Part shown: in pieces, positions 9,161 to 18,469 of the stretch
How positions within the stretch are numbered: position 1 is the stretch's first letter
How the letters are laid out: every line of letters starts with the position of its first letter
DNA from: Chloroflexota bacterium
Lineage (GTDB): Bacteria; Chloroflexota; Dehalococcoidia; UBA2985
Direction: 5' to 3'
Length of the DNA stretch: 64,000 bases
Assembly (NCBI GenBank): GCA_016210515.1
Contig: JACQTZ010000009.1
Location: 1 to 64,000, forward strand
Notes under the pieces: generated by a model
What the model was told of the DNA's origin: nothing
Seen by the model: only the letters and a program-made list of their open reading frames with translations
Databases searched by the model: none
Translations under genes and position numbers: made by a program

Positions 9161-11179
9161 TTACAGCTTCCTGGACACCAGCCTGGAGTCGTGCTCCGGC
9201 TCCCTGCCAGAGGCCAGGACTTTGCGTAGCTCCACCACCTCGTCCCGCAGAAGGGCTGCTTTCTCGAACTCCAGGGCCCTGGCTGCCAGCTTCATCTGAG
9301 ACTCCAGGTCTTTGATCACCCGCAGCAGGTCATCCTTGGGCATGTCCTGGTGTACCTGGTAAGTGGGACGCCTCTCGGCCACGGCTTTGACCCGGTCGGT
9401 GATGTCCCTGATGGCCTTGCGAATGCCCTGGGGAGTTATGCCGTGCTCCAGGTTGTACGCCTCCTGGATCTCCCGCCGCCGGTAGGTCTCGCTGATGGCC
9501 TTCTTCATGGAATCGGTGACGGTATCGGCGTACATGATGACGTGGCCATCGGAGTGGCGTGCCGCCCGGCCGATGGTCTGGATGAGGGAAGACTGGGAGC
9601 GCAGGTATCCCTCTTTGTCGGCGTCCAGGATAGCCACCAGGCTGACCTCGGGCAGGTCCAACCCCTCCCGTAGAAGGTTGATGCCCACAACTGCGTCGTA
9701 CACCCCCAGGCGCAGGTCTCGCAGGATTTCGCTGCGCTCCAGGGTATCTACCTCCGAGTGGAGGTAGTGGGTCTTGACGTTCATCTCCTGGAGGTAGTCC
9801 GCCAGCTCCTCGGCCATGCGCTTGGTCAGGGTGGTCACCAGGCACCGCTCCCCTTTGTCTACACGGGCGCGTATCTGGTAGAGCAAGTCGTCGATCTGCC
9901 CCTGGGTGGGCTTCACCTCGATGGTAGGATCCAGGAGGCCGGTGGGGCGTATGACCTGCTCCACTACCTGCTGGCTATGGCTGTGCTCGTAGGGGCCAGG
10001 CGTGGCCGAGACGTAGATAGCCTGGTTTATGTGCTTCTCTATCTCCTCAAAGCTAAGGGGGCGGTTATCCAGGGCGGAGGGCAGCCGGAAGCCGTACTCC
10101 ACCAGGGTCTGCTTCCTGGCGATGTCCCCGTGGTACATGCCGTGAAGCTGCGGGATGGTCATGTGGCTCTCGTCCAGGAACAGCAGGTAGTCGTCCGGGA
10201 AGTAGTCCAGGAGGCACCACGGTGTGCTTCCCTTGGGACGCCTTCCCAGGGGAGCGGAGTAGTTTTCCACTCCGGCGCAGTAGCCCGCCTCCTGCAGCAT
10301 CTCCAGGTCGTACCTGGTGCGGTTCTCCAGGCGCTGCGCCTCCAGGAGCTTGCCCTGGTCACGGAACCAGCTCACCCGCTCCTCCAGCTCCTCCTCGATG
10401 TCCTTGATGCCCAGGAGCAGCTTCTCCTGAGACGTGACGAAGTGCTTGGCGGGGTATATCTCCACCGACTCCCGCTCCCCAAAGACCTCGCCGGTGAGGG
10501 GGTCAATCTCGATGATGCGCTCCACCTCGTCGCCCCAGAACTGGACCTGCAACGCCACCTCCTCATAGGCGGGGAGGATTTCCAGGGTGTCGCCTCGGAC
10601 GCGGAACTTGCCCCGGGAGAGGTCCATGTCGTTGCGCTCGTACTGCTGGTCTATGAGCCGACGGATGAGCCTGGTACGATTGGTGTGCTCCCCTTTGCTG
10701 AGGGGCACCACGAAGCTCTGGTACTCTTCGGGAGCGCCCAAACCGTATATACATGACACCGAGGCGACGATGAGCACGTCCCGACGGGTGAGAAGCGCCC
10801 TGGTGGCGGAGTGGCGCAGCTTGTCAATCTCGTCGTTGATGTCAGAGTCCTTCTCTATGTAGGTGTCGGTCTGGGGAACGTAGGCCTCCGGCTGGTAGTA
10901 GTCGTAGTAGGACACAAAGTACTCCACCGCGTTGTGGGGGAAAAACTCCTTGAACTCGGTGGCTAGCTGGGCGGCCAGGGTCTTGTTGTGGGCGATGACC
11001 AGGGTGGGGCGCTGCACTCTTTCGATGACATTGGCCATAGTGAAGGTCTTGCCACTGCCGGTGACGCCCAGGAGGGTCTGATGGCGGAGGCCTTTGTTGA
11101 CCCCCTCCACCAGCATGTCTATGGCCTGGGGCTGGTCTCCCGTAGGCCCATAGTCGGATACGATTTGAAAGTCTGGCAT
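9161..11179 (-). CDS. uvrB: UvrABC excinuclease subunit B
   Basis: DNA damage-recognition helicase-like subunit of nucleotide excision repair, 672 residues and full length. Walker A is GVTGSGKT at about 38-45. The damage-binding beta-hairpin region includes [20 protein letters not shown]. Helicase motifs [23 protein letters not shown] and QTIGRAARH are present. A C-terminal UVR/UvrC-binding helix pair ([20 protein letters not shown]) is complete. The ATG at 11179 opens [17 protein letters not shown], as in other family members. The decayed hicA lies just upstream. Confidence 0.97.
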   Translation of the reverse strand: MPDFQIVSDYGPTGDQPQAIDMLVEGVNKGLRHQTLLGVTGSGKTFTMANVIERVQRPTLVIAHNKTLAAQLATEFKEFFPHNAVEYFVSYYDYYQPEAYVPQTDTYIEKDSDINDEIDKLRHSATRALLTRRDVLIVASVSCIYGLGAPEEYQSFVVPLSKGEHTNRTRLIRRLIDQQYERNDMDLSRGKFRVRGDTLEILPAYEEVALQVQFWGDEVERIIEIDPLTGEVFGERESVEIYPAKHFVTSQEKLLLGIKDIEEELEERVSWFRDQGKLLEAQRLENRTRYDLEMLQEAGYCAGVENYSAPLGRRPKGSTPWCLLDYFPDDYLLFLDESHMTIPQLHGMYHGDIARKQTLVEYGFRLPSALDNRPLSFEEIEKHINQAIYVSATPGPYEHSHSQQVVEQVIRPTGLLDPTIEVKPTQGQIDDLLYQIRARVDKGERCLVTTLTKRMAEELADYLQEMNVKTHYLHSEVDTLERSEILRDLRLGVYDAVVGINLLREGLDLPEVSLVAILDADKEGYLRSQSSLIQTIGRAARHSDGHVIMYADTVTDSMKKAISETYRRREIQEAYNLEHGITPQGIRKAIRDITDRVKAVAERRPTYQVHQDMPKDDLLRVIKDLESQMKLAARALEFEKAALLRDEVVELRKVLASGREPEHDSRLVSRKL

Positions 11180-11188
11180 GGTTTTGTT

Positions 11189-11412
11189 TTATAGAAGGTT
11201 TCTTAGCTCTTCAACCGTAAGCCCAGCTTGCCGTAATATGCCTAGTAGCGTTCGTCTGGCTAATTCTCTATGAAGGGGGACAATGGGGTAAACGTTCTGC
11301 CCTGTTCTATCTTCCTGAGCTTCACGTGACTACCTTGCTGGGATACTACCACAAATCCTCCCTGCTCCAAGGCCCTGACAACACCACGACCAGAGAGGAC
11401 GGGAAGACGCAC
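11189..11412 (-). pseudogene. hicA: HicA-type toxin, frameshifted
   Basis: Reading from GTG 11412 gives RLPVLSGRGVVRALEQGGF, then VVVSQQGSHVKLR, the N-terminal half of a HicA mRNA interferase including the catalytic His in GSHVKL. Around 11311-11320 the frame breaks. The rest continues one frame over as EDRTGQNVYPIVPLHRELAR and then LLGILRQAGLTVEELRNLL, ending at TAA 11191-11189. The total is 224 bases, one short of 75 codons, which fits a single-base deletion. Read without correction, the protein stops early after FIEN. It lies one base downstream of hicB. The toxin is probably dead unless the missing base is a sequencing error. Confidence 0.8.
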
Positions 11413-11413
11413 C

Positions 11414-11641
11414 TTATACTGTAACCTCTATGCTTGTAATGAGAGGAGATTCTTTAAGTACCCCAAGGGAGTCCAGGTCTTCATCCTTGAGATAAAGCTC
11501 TATAGCCTCCTTCAGGTTGGCCAGGGACTCTTCTATGGAGAGGCCTTGCGACGTGATACCCAACTCAGGGCAATCGCTCACATAGAACTTCCCCTCACGG
11601 GTTATTACTGCGCCAAAACGGTAGCTCGCCATGTTTTGCAT
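11414..11641 (-). CDS. hicB: HicB-family antitoxin
   Basis: Protein of 75 residues with the HicB partial RNase-H-like fold signature: FGAVITREGKFYVSDCPELG followed by TSQGLSIEESLANLKEAIELYL. In active systems it neutralises HicA and represses the operon. Here the partner at 11189-11412 is frameshifted, so hicB may persist as an orphan. The start may be ATG 11641 or, with better spacing from GAGGG, the ATG three codons later (11632). Confidence 0.85.
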   Translation of the reverse strand: MQNMASYRFGAVITREGKFYVSDCPELGITSQGLSIEESLANLKEAIELYLKDEDLDSLGVLKESPLITSIEVTV

Positions 11642-11644
11642 CCC

Positions 11645-12025
11645 TCAGCGCCGCAGTAACGAGTCCACCACAGACGTTACATAGCGCCAGCGCCACTGTC
11701 CTCTGAGGAAGTCGTCGGGAAGCTGTTGCGGTGGATCGATGGCAGTCCACGGTCCCCTTACAACGAAAGCATAGCCCACCTGCCCGCGCGCAGATTTCCT
11801 ATATGCATATTCATGCCAGAAAGCGAATCCATATGTCGCTTGGTCTTCGATGAAGTAGACGCGATCCCCTGCCGACACGAAGATTGGCTCTTTCCCCCTG
11901 TAGAAATAGGTCTCTTCCTGAACTTCCAAACGTTCAAGGGTGCTCCGATGGGTCATCCAGTCTGAACCACGCACAACAATGTCCACCGTAGCCTCCCCTA
12001 CGCTTTGTCGAGTCATTCGTATCAT
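11645..12025 (-). CDS. Hypothetical protein upstream of hicBA
   Basis: Protein of about 126 residues from ATG 12025, in the same direction as hicB and ending four bases before it. The composition is that of a soluble, aromatic-rich protein (QEETYFYRGKEPIFVSAGD; ATYGFAFWHEYAYRK). No family is recognised. An in-frame ATG further upstream at 12058 would run into a dispersed repeat and is less likely; an ATG at 12016 is also possible. No strong ribosome site helps choose. Confidence 0.45.
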   Translation of the reverse strand: MIRMTRQSVGEATVDIVVRGSDWMTHRSTLERLEVQEETYFYRGKEPIFVSAGDRVYFIEDQATYGFAFWHEYAYRKSARGQVGYAFVVRGPWTAIDPPQQLPDDFLRGQWRWRYVTSVVDSLLRR

Positions 12026-12057
12026 AGCAGACCCGTGGCAAGTTGTCCCACCATGCA

Positions 12058-12122
12058 TGGTTCGACAGGCTCACCATGAGCGGGAGGGGGAAAACCCGTT
12101 CACCCTGAGCCTGTCGAAGGGT
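12058..12122. repeat. Dispersed palindromic repeat pair
   Basis: Two half-sites in opposite orientation: GGTTCGACAGGCTCACCATG and, after a G/A-rich spacer, GTTCACCCTGAGCCTGTCGA. The halves can pair as a hairpin. The same half-sites recur at many intergenic places in this window. Confidence 0.8.
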
Positions 12123-12144
12123 GCTTGTACAGCGTTCCGTGCAC

Positions 12145-12915
12145 CTACCCCCTGGCCTCAGCCACCCATACCATCTCGGTGCTGGTTTCGTCCAGGGGCT
12201 GACGGTCGAAGTCTCCAAAGAGGTCAAGAACGTGGAACCCGCACAGCTCCAGCAGGTGCTGGGCCTCAAAGCGGTGTATGTAGCGAAGCTGGAAGTCCCG
12301 GTAGAGCTTGCGCACCATCTCCCCTGCCCCGTCCAGCTCCTCGATAATCATGCGGACGTTGATTATCTGGTTGTGGCTGTCAAAGCGGCTCTGGTCCCAG
12401 ACCACCAGGCGGTTCCCCGTCTCAGGGTGAGTCACGTCCCAGAGGTGAAGAGGGGCGGCGGAACCCTCGGTGATGGTATCCAGGTCCGGGACGAAGATGT
12501 CGAAGACCAGCCTGCCCCCTGGCATCAGGTGAGCTTTGATGCTTTGGAGACAGCGCCGCTGCTCCTCCACATTGAGGAGGGAAAGGAAACCACGATAGGG
12601 AATGATGACCAGGGCAAACTTCCTCGGCAATGAGAGGCTCCGCATGTCGCCTCGGACCCAGGTGAGCTTGCCGCCCATAGGCCCTATGGCCCTGGCCTTG
12701 CGGCGGGCCACCTGGAGCATCTTCGCCGAGCTGTCCAGCCCCACGACCTCGATGCCTGCCTGGGCCACGGGTATGGCAACCCTGCCCGTGCCACATCCCA
12801 ACTCCAAGACGGGGCCGCCGGACCTCCGTGCCTCCTCTACGTAGAAGGGGATATCATCCCGCTTCCAGGCGTAGACCCAGTCGTAGAGGCCGGCCCATTC
12901 GTCAAAAGGGGTCAT
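12145..12915 (-). CDS. Class I SAM-dependent methyltransferase
   Basis: Protein of 256 residues starting at MTPFDEWAGLYDWVYAWKRDD. Motif I is VLELGCGTGRVAIPVAQAG at about 40, followed by the acidic ribose-binding end VVGLDSS. Motif IV-like sequence is KFALVIIPYRGFLSLL. The start at 12915 is preferred over an upstream GTG, which would run inside yebC. The acceptor substrate cannot be deduced. It follows yebC in the same direction. Confidence 0.85.
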   Translation of the reverse strand: MTPFDEWAGLYDWVYAWKRDDIPFYVEEARRSGGPVLELGCGTGRVAIPVAQAGIEVVGLDSSAKMLQVARRKARAIGPMGGKLTWVRGDMRSLSLPRKFALVIIPYRGFLSLLNVEEQRRCLQSIKAHLMPGGRLVFDIFVPDLDTITEGSAAPLHLWDVTHPETGNRLVVWDQSRFDSHNQIINVRMIIEELDGAGEMVRKLYRDFQLRYIHRFEAQHLLELCGFHVLDLFGDFDRQPLDETSTEMVWVAEARG

Positions 12916-13009
12916 GGATAAACTCCGCCAGGGAACAGGCTCTCTGCCTCCCGCTTTGACAACAAGGACTCCCCGACTCTCCCAGATGGGAGGGAACAGC
13001 AGGGACGGC

Positions 13010-13762
13010 TCAGCCCTTGTACTGCTCCAGGACCTCGTCGGGGAAGTCGGCGTTGGTGTACACCTTCTGGATGTCATCCATCTCCTCCAGGTGATCCAGA
13101 AGGCGCAGGGTCTGTTCGGCGACCTTTACATCCAGGAGCACGGTGCTGCGGGGCACCATGGACAGCTCAACGGAGGTGACCTTCACTCCTTGCTGCTCCA
13201 GGGCGTTGCGCAGGGGTTCTAGGTTCTCCGGATTGGCGTATAGCTCCAGGTAGGAGCCTTCCAGTTTGAAGTCCTCGGCGCCAGCGTCTATGGCCGCCAG
13301 GGCTACGTCATCTCCCTTGTCCGGATCCACCTCGGCAGTAATGACCCCGCGCGACTCGAAGTTCCACGACACACACCCGGCTTCACCCAGGTTGCCTCCT
13401 GCACGGGCAAAAGAGGCGCGAACGTCAGAGACGGTGCGCTTGCGGTTGTCGGTCAGGGCCTGGAGCATTATGGCTATTCCCCCAGGGCCGTACCCTTCGT
13501 AGATGGCTTCCTCCAGGACATCGCCCCCTTCGCCACCTCCAGCGCCCCGCTTGATGGCGCGCTCAACGTTCTCCATGGGCAGGTTATTCTCTTTGGCCTT
13601 CTGGAGAGCGATACGGAGGCGTACGTTCATGTTCGGATCTTCGCCCCCCTCCCTGACAGCCACGATAATCTCTCGAGCCAGCTTGGTGAATAGCTGGCCC
13701 TTCTTGGCATCGGAGGTCCCTTTCTGGTGCTTTATGGTAGCCCAATGAGAATGACCGGACAT
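13010..13762 (-). CDS. yebC: YebC/PmpR-family protein (transcription/translation regulator)
   Basis: Protein of 250 residues. The start is chosen at MSGHSHWATIKHQKG, the canonical N-terminus. The core contains GQLFTKLAREIIVAVREGG, then RIALQKAKENNLPMENVERA and YEGYGPGGIAIM, all typical. Family members bind DNA or assist ribosomes on difficult sequences. It lies downstream of rimM on the same strand after an 87-base gap. Confidence 0.95.
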   Translation of the reverse strand: MSGHSHWATIKHQKGTSDAKKGQLFTKLAREIIVAVREGGEDPNMNVRLRIALQKAKENNLPMENVERAIKRGAGGGEGGDVLEEAIYEGYGPGGIAIMLQALTDNRKRTVSDVRASFARAGGNLGEAGCVSWNFESRGVITAEVDPDKGDDVALAAIDAGAEDFKLEGSYLELYANPENLEPLRNALEQQGVKVTSVELSMVPRSTVLLDVKVAEQTLRLLDHLEEMDDIQKVYTNADFPDEVLEQYKG

Positions 13763-13849
13763 CTGACTACCCCCCAAATGAGATTTCCACGACCCCTCAG
13801 AGGAATTCTACCATTGCCAGCCGCCAGGGTCAAAGGCAGAGCACCCGCA

Positions 13850-14380
13850 TCAGCGCAGTCCCTCCGGCAGGTCCACGGTGATGCGGCCCTTTTCCACGTC
13901 CACGGCCACAATCACACCCTGGATAGCCGGTATCAGGACTTCGCTCTCTCCCTGGCGTACAACGTAGACATCGTTGCTGCCTGTACCAAGGATCTCCTCC
14001 ACCCTTCCCAGGAGCTCCCCTGCCTGGGTCCAAACCTCCATGTCCAGAATCTGGAAGTGATAGTAGCTATCGGAGGAAAGGGATGGGACATCATCCAACG
14101 GCACTTCCAGCAGGACTCCCTGAAGGCGCATGGCGTCCTCCCGGGTGTCGATGCCACGGAACTTTACCAGGGCCAGCCCCTGGTGCCACCGGCACCGATC
14201 TATCTGGATGTCCTGGCCTTTGGCCAGAAGGTGGCTCCCACTGGAAAAACGCCGAGGATTGTCCGTGTGTGGTTCAACCTTCACCTCCCCTTTGTATCCT
14301 ATGGTCCCCACAACAACCCCAACGATGGCCCTGGGAGGAAGGCGATACTGAGATTCGGCTGAGGGAGATTCCTGGTTCAC
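13850..14380 (-). CDS. rimM: Ribosome maturation factor RimM
   Basis: Protein of 176 residues with the two-domain RimM layout. The N-terminal part is AIVGVVVGTIGYKGEVKVEP and the C-terminal PRC-barrel includes LGRVEEILGTGSNDVYVVRQ and EVLIPAIQGVIVAVDVEKGR. It assists 30S maturation near S19 and S13. It follows rpsP and khpA on the same strand, the common ribosomal-processing gene order, but trmD is not next to it here. Confidence 0.93.
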   Translation of the reverse strand: MNQESPSAESQYRLPPRAIVGVVVGTIGYKGEVKVEPHTDNPRRFSSGSHLLAKGQDIQIDRCRWHQGLALVKFRGIDTREDAMRLQGVLLEVPLDDVPSLSSDSYYHFQILDMEVWTQAGELLGRVEEILGTGSNDVYVVRQGESEVLIPAIQGVIVAVDVEKGRITVDLPEGLR

Positions 14381-14433
14381 CGCGTAGAAAGTGCCATCCG
14401 AGCAGAAAAGTCCTTGAGAAGCTTGATGGGAAG

Positions 14434-14664
14434 CTAGACTATCTCCAGGCTGGCCCGGACATCTTCCTTCACCGCTCGCACTCGCAGTAACACTCGCATG
14501 GCCTGGGCAACCCTGCCCTGCCTGCCGATGATTTTGCCCTTGTCCTCTTCGGCGACCTCTAGCTTGAGAACTATCTGGCCGTCTTCGTTGGGAACCTCTG
14601 TGACCTTCACCTTGTCCGGATTTGTGGCTAACGACTTGGCGATGTACTCTATCAGCTCTTTCAT
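14434..14664 (-). CDS. khpA: KH-domain RNA-binding protein KhpA
   Basis: Protein of 76 residues made up of one KH domain. The GxxG-type loop lies in [20 protein letters not shown]. It overlaps the end of rpsP by four bases and precedes rimM, the standard context for KhpA (YlqC). It binds RNA broadly, with KhpB in species that have it. Confidence 0.92.
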   Translation of the reverse strand: MKELIEYIAKSLATNPDKVKVTEVPNEDGQIVLKLEVAEEDKGKIIGRQGRVAQAMRVLLRVRAVKEDVRASLEIV

Positions 14665-14918
14665 TGTCCCTTCAGCCTCTCAAAGATTCCCATCTTTTTC
14701 AGCATCCTCTCCACCGATTCCGAGGGCTGTGCTCCATTGCCAAGCCACTTCACCACCTTCTCCTCGTCCATGAGCACGGTGGGAGGGTCCGTGAGGGGGT
14801 CATAGCGGCCGACCTGCTCCACAAAGGCGCCGTTTCGGGGGGCCTCAGAGTCGGCCACCACTATTCTATAGCTGGGCTTCTTCTTGGCTCCCACTCTGCG
14901 AAGTCGTATTCGTAACAT
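14661..14918 (-). CDS. rpsP: 30S ribosomal protein S16
   Basis: Protein of 85 residues with the S16 N-terminus [20 protein letters not shown] followed by [22 protein letters not shown]. It heads the rpsP-khpA-rimM operon. The 170 bases between it and the divergent gene at 15089 must hold promoters for both, but no hexamer pair is convincing by eye. Confidence 0.97.
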   Translation of the reverse strand: MLRIRLRRVGAKKKPSYRIVVADSEAPRNGAFVEQVGRYDPLTDPPTVLMDEEKVVKWLGNGAQPSESVERMLKKMGIFERLKGQ

Positions 14919-15088
14919 CTTCCCTACTTTACTATAGTGCTAGAGAACCTCGGCGACTGTTACGAATTGTAGGGGTAGCCAGTCGCCCTGTCAACATCTC
15001 TGGCGACCTCCGGCCAAGAGCAGGACTTCCGAAGAGGCGGGGATTCAGGTATCATCCTCTCAAGCACAACAACGTCCTGAAAACAGCC

Positions 15089-16027
15089 ATGAGAACACAA
15101 TCCAAGAGCATCCTGGACTTCGTAGGCGATACGCCCCTGGTGGAGGTGCCGCGGATGAGTCCCAAGCCGTCCGTCCGCATCTTCGCCAAGCTGGAGGGCT
15201 ATAACCCCACGGGGAGCATCAAGGACAGGGTGGCCAGGTACCTGGTGCAAGAGGCAGAGGCAAGGGGCGAGCTGAAGCCGGGCCAAACCCTGGTCGAGGC
15301 CAGCACGGGAAACACCGCCCTGGCCCTGGCCCTGATAGCCAAGCAGAAGGGATACAAGTTGAAGGTGGTGATGCTCCGCAGGACAACCCCGGGAATGGCG
15401 GACCTGCTGGCCACCTACGGAGTGGAGATTGTGTGGTGCGACCCCCTGGCAGGGATGAAGGGGGCCATAGAGACGGCGAAACGGCTGGCCCAGGAAGAGG
15501 GATACTTTAACACGTGCCAGTTCGAGAGCAAGGCCAACCTGCTGGCTCACTACGAGACCACGGGGCCGGAAATCCTGGAGGCCCTTCCGGAGGTGGATGT
15601 CTTCATTGCCGGCATAGGCACCGGTGGGACCCTCATGGGGGTGGGAAAGAGGCTGAAGGAGCACAACCCCCAGACCAGAGTCATTGGGGTGGAGCCGAAG
15701 ATGGGAGAACAGCTCCAGGGACTGAGAAGCCTCCAGGAGGGGTACATACCGCCGCTGCTGGATCTGGACATGCTGGACGGGAGGTTCCTGGTGGATACCC
15801 AGGAGGCCTTCGACTGTACCCGCTCTCTTCTGGATAAGGAAGGAATCTTCGTGGGGGTATCCTCCGGGGCCGTCCTCAGCTGCGCCCAGCGTGTGGCCCA
15901 GCGAATGGACAGGGGCAACATCGTCGTCATCTTTGCCGACGGTGGGTGGAAGTACCTGACGGCAGGGCCTTGGAGGGAAGAGATGGAGGCCAGGATGCTC
16001 CACCCGGACGAGACGGCCTGGTGGTAG
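15089..16027 (+). CDS. PLP-dependent cysteine synthase family protein (CysM-like)
   Basis: Protein of 312 residues of the beta-substituting PLP fold. The PLP lysine lies in NPTGSIKDRVA (about residue 45). The substrate loop reads EASTGNTALALA, a swap of the usual ATSGNTG order. The phosphate-binding glycines are in GIGTGGTLMGVG. The C-terminal ADGGWKYLTAG resembles the CysM branch more than CysK. It probably makes cysteine from an activated serine; O-acetyl- and O-phosphoserine cannot be told apart here. There are no neighbouring sulfur genes. Confidence 0.85.
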   Translation: MRTQSKSILDFVGDTPLVEVPRMSPKPSVRIFAKLEGYNPTGSIKDRVARYLVQEAEARGELKPGQTLVEASTGNTALALALIAKQKGYKLKVVMLRRTTPGMADLLATYGVEIVWCDPLAGMKGAIETAKRLAQEEGYFNTCQFESKANLLAHYETTGPEILEALPEVDVFIAGIGTGGTLMGVGKRLKEHNPQTRVIGVEPKMGEQLQGLRSLQEGYIPPLLDLDMLDGRFLVDTQEAFDCTRSLLDKEGIFVGVSSGAVLSCAQRVAQRMDRGNIVVIFADGGWKYLTAGPWREEMEARMLHPDETAWW

Positions 16028-16373
16028 GGGGGCGGCGCTGTTTTTTGATTGAATGGAGAAATTTTCGTGGGCCTAGCTATGGGGTTGTAGCTGGAAAAAG
16101 GTACATGTTTTGATTGAATGTGGTGGGGGTGGTCGGGTGGTAGAGTGGCAGCGACGTGGCATGGCATGTGCAGGGTAGCAGAGGGAGGGCGACGGGGTAA
16201 GGGGAGGATGGCGGGGTAGGGGGAGAGGAGTTGGAGATGATGGGATTCCATTTCGTAGCTCCTTGGTTTCCAAAGAATCCTGTGGAAAAAGCACAACCCC
16301 TTGAACGGGACAGCCGCACCATAATACAATAGGGCAGGTGTTCGACTCCTGGTTAATAGGTCCATACAGAGCT
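16028..16373. other. Intergenic gap with a G-rich quadruplex-like stretch
   Basis: No gene is supported. The + strand is strongly purine-rich. At 16194-16223 it holds four G runs of four or more separated by 3, 8 and 2 bases, a possible G-quadruplex. Two copies of TTTTGATTGAATG lie at about 16042 and 16108. This gap separates the cysteine synthase gene from the PLD-ATPase gene. Confidence 0.4.
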
Positions 16374-18407
16374 ATGTCAGTTAACGGACTGTTTGGTGAA
16401 TCCGACGGAATGCAGAACATCCAGTCTGGATTCAGCTTGGATGACGGCGCTGGGCTTCGTGTGGTAAGCGCCAAGTTCCTAAACGAGCAGAAGTTCAACT
16501 GGGATCTATTCGATGGTTACGACAGCCTGCGTGTGCTGACATATTCTGCGAGCGTCAACGCCATCGTCAGAATGCTAGACAAGTATTCGTTCACAGAATT
16601 TGAGTGCGTGTTTGGGTATGAAGGCACACTTCGGGAAATAAAGGACATCTTAGCATTCCAGAAGGTAGTCGTCGGAGACACGCGTGCTGCAATCATGGGT
16701 CTGAAAGATGAGCGCCATCTGCATATTCTTCAAAGGGTTCATTCAGGACAGGCGCGCTTCCACGTGCTTAGAAAGTACATCGCTCACGCAAAGCTTTATC
16801 TATTATCTAACATCGACGGACACACAAGGGTAATAATCGGCTCGGCCAACCTATCTGAGCGTGCCTTTTCAGGAAATCAGCCTGAGACGCTGGTCAAGTT
16901 TGATGACGATCAAGAGGCGTGGAACCATTACAGTCGTATGCTCGATCAGATAAGGGACTCGGCATCAGATGAGATCCCATTGCCCGAAGACAGGATATTC
17001 AACGCCGAAATCGAAATCTCGGACACCCCAGTGATGGCAGACACGTCGGCCACACTTGTTATTGAGGCACCATCGGCTGAGATAATGGAGGTGTCGGTGC
17101 CAGCCCAGGTACAACGTGTAGAAAAAGTTGCAGCGGCCATAGGACCACGTATGTCAGCGGCTATTCCGGCAATTCGCAACGGCAAACAGGTGATTACGCC
17201 TGAGATAAAGAGAGAAATAAGCCGTATACATCTCGTGAAATCGGCTGAGGAGGCTGATAACCGCTATTTCTCTCTTGACAGGACGAACAGATCAGCTCTG
17301 TTCTCTGGCCAGCGGTTTCCTTTGGAGTGGGATGAGGAAGCTGTCAGGACGGATGCGACGCTCCTGCTGCAATACTTCAAGAACTATGAGGGCGCGTTTG
17401 AGGGCACCGTACCGCGTCTACAGCGTGACTACTTTACCCTGATGGCCTGGCTGTACTTCTCTCCGTTCATGTGTGACATGCGTTCGCTAGCCCTGCTGAA
17501 GGATAGCGACGTAATTCGTTTCCCCTCGTTTGCAATAGTCTTCGGCAAGTCCAACTGTGGCAAGACTAGCCTAGTGGATACGCTGATGACCTCCATGTTC
17601 GGCTACGCCCACACGATAGACAAGCAAAGTTTTACTGCAGCCAGGCTCCGTGGCTTGCAACAGGCATACAAACGATTTCCAGTGGTGTTTGATGACATCG
17701 GGCGCAACGCTTTCAACCGCCACGGTAAAGATATGATCAAGGACGAGATGCAGCCTCCAGTGTCAGAGTATCCCGGTTTTATTCTAGCCATGAATGCAGA
17801 CCCCCACTCATTCCCTGATGAAGTGGTGAAGCGTAGCATGATGATATATACGACGACGGCCCTGCCACCGCACGACGAAGAGCTACGCCAGCGACTGCAG
17901 AGTAGAATCCAGGAAATGCGCCGTACGCTAACTGGTCATCTCTATCGCCGTTATCTGACCGAGGTTATGAATCAACTGGATAATGAACGGCTACCAGAAG
18001 ATTGGCTGGCGTTATCGTCAGGCATCCTGAGCGGGATACTCTCGGAGGCTACAGACGGGTCGCCGCCGCAGTGGTGCCGCGTAGTAGCCTGGCTTGAGTA
18101 CGCCGAGAAGCGGTATGATCGGGTGAAAGCCCGACTCGATAATATGCTGAGGGTCTCTGCCTATGCCAAGAGGGAGGGCACCGTGCCCAGCGGTTGGACA
18201 TTTGAAGGCCGTAAGATTATCGTCTGGGAGCCAAGGGATGCCTTCGGGAGGCAGGAGTTTGACTGGGAGGATGTGCCATCTACGTTAATCGATGAGGAGG
18301 CCAGCAGTGGGGGCAGGAGAGTGCTGCATCGAGCCGGTGTGGAGAAGTTCATTGGACGACGCTTGCACCCATTGCGCCAGTGGTGGAAGCCCTGGGAGTC
18401 CACCTAA
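16374..18407 (+). CDS. Phospholipase-D-like / P-loop ATPase fusion protein, possible defence protein
   Basis: Protein of 677 residues. The N-terminal domain (about 1-190) is PLD-like, with one HxK...GSxN motif (HAKLYLL at 138, GSANLSERAF at 156) as in PLD-type nucleases. A linker of about 100 residues follows. The second half is a P-loop ATPase with Walker A GKSNCGKTS (391-399), Walker B VVFDDIG (D440/D441), a sensor-like ILAMNADPHSFPDEVVKRS and a winged-helix-like tail. The layout recalls AAA+ or SF3-type motors fused to a nuclease. Base composition is visibly lower in G+C than in its neighbours. It is alone, with cimA downstream convergent. A GTG at 16338 is an alternative start. No named family is recognised; antiviral function is only an inference. 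Confidence 0.75.
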   Translation: MSVNGLFGESDGMQNIQSGFSLDDGAGLRVVSAKFLNEQKFNWDLFDGYDSLRVLTYSASVNAIVRMLDKYSFTEFECVFGYEGTLREIKDILAFQKVVVGDTRAAIMGLKDERHLHILQRVHSGQARFHVLRKYIAHAKLYLLSNIDGHTRVIIGSANLSERAFSGNQPETLVKFDDDQEAWNHYSRMLDQIRDSASDEIPLPEDRIFNAEIEISDTPVMADTSATLVIEAPSAEIMEVSVPAQVQRVEKVAAAIGPRMSAAIPAIRNGKQVITPEIKREISRIHLVKSAEEADNRYFSLDRTNRSALFSGQRFPLEWDEEAVRTDATLLLQYFKNYEGAFEGTVPRLQRDYFTLMAWLYFSPFMCDMRSLALLKDSDVIRFPSFAIVFGKSNCGKTSLVDTLMTSMFGYAHTIDKQSFTAARLRGLQQAYKRFPVVFDDIGRNAFNRHGKDMIKDEMQPPVSEYPGFILAMNADPHSFPDEVVKRSMMIYTTTALPPHDEELRQRLQSRIQEMRRTLTGHLYRRYLTEVMNQLDNERLPEDWLALSSGILSGILSEATDGSPPQWCRVVAWLEYAEKRYDRVKARLDNMLRVSAYAKREGTVPSGWTFEGRKIIVWEPRDAFGRQEFDWEDVPSTLIDEEASSGGRRVLHRAGVEKFIGRRLHPLRQWWKPWEST

Positions 18408-18469
18408 CCCACAAATAGCACCAAAACAGCGATGGCCCTGTTGGTGGATGCGATGCCCTAGATTCTTCG

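Noticed and set aside
12916..13077. N-terminal extension of the methyltransferase into yebC
   Set aside because: The extra residues are low-quality and antipattern. MTPFDEWAGLYDW is the natural start, after the yebC stop.
16040..16125. Two GATTGAATG-like repeats resembling the tail of CRISPR repeats
   Set aside because: Only two imperfect copies about 65 bases apart, with no spacers of constant length and no cas genes.
15550..16365. Long minus-strand frame covering the end of the cysteine synthase gene and the gap after it
   Set aside because: Overlaps a certain gene on the opposite strand. The gap part is Ser/Pro/His-rich with no domain.
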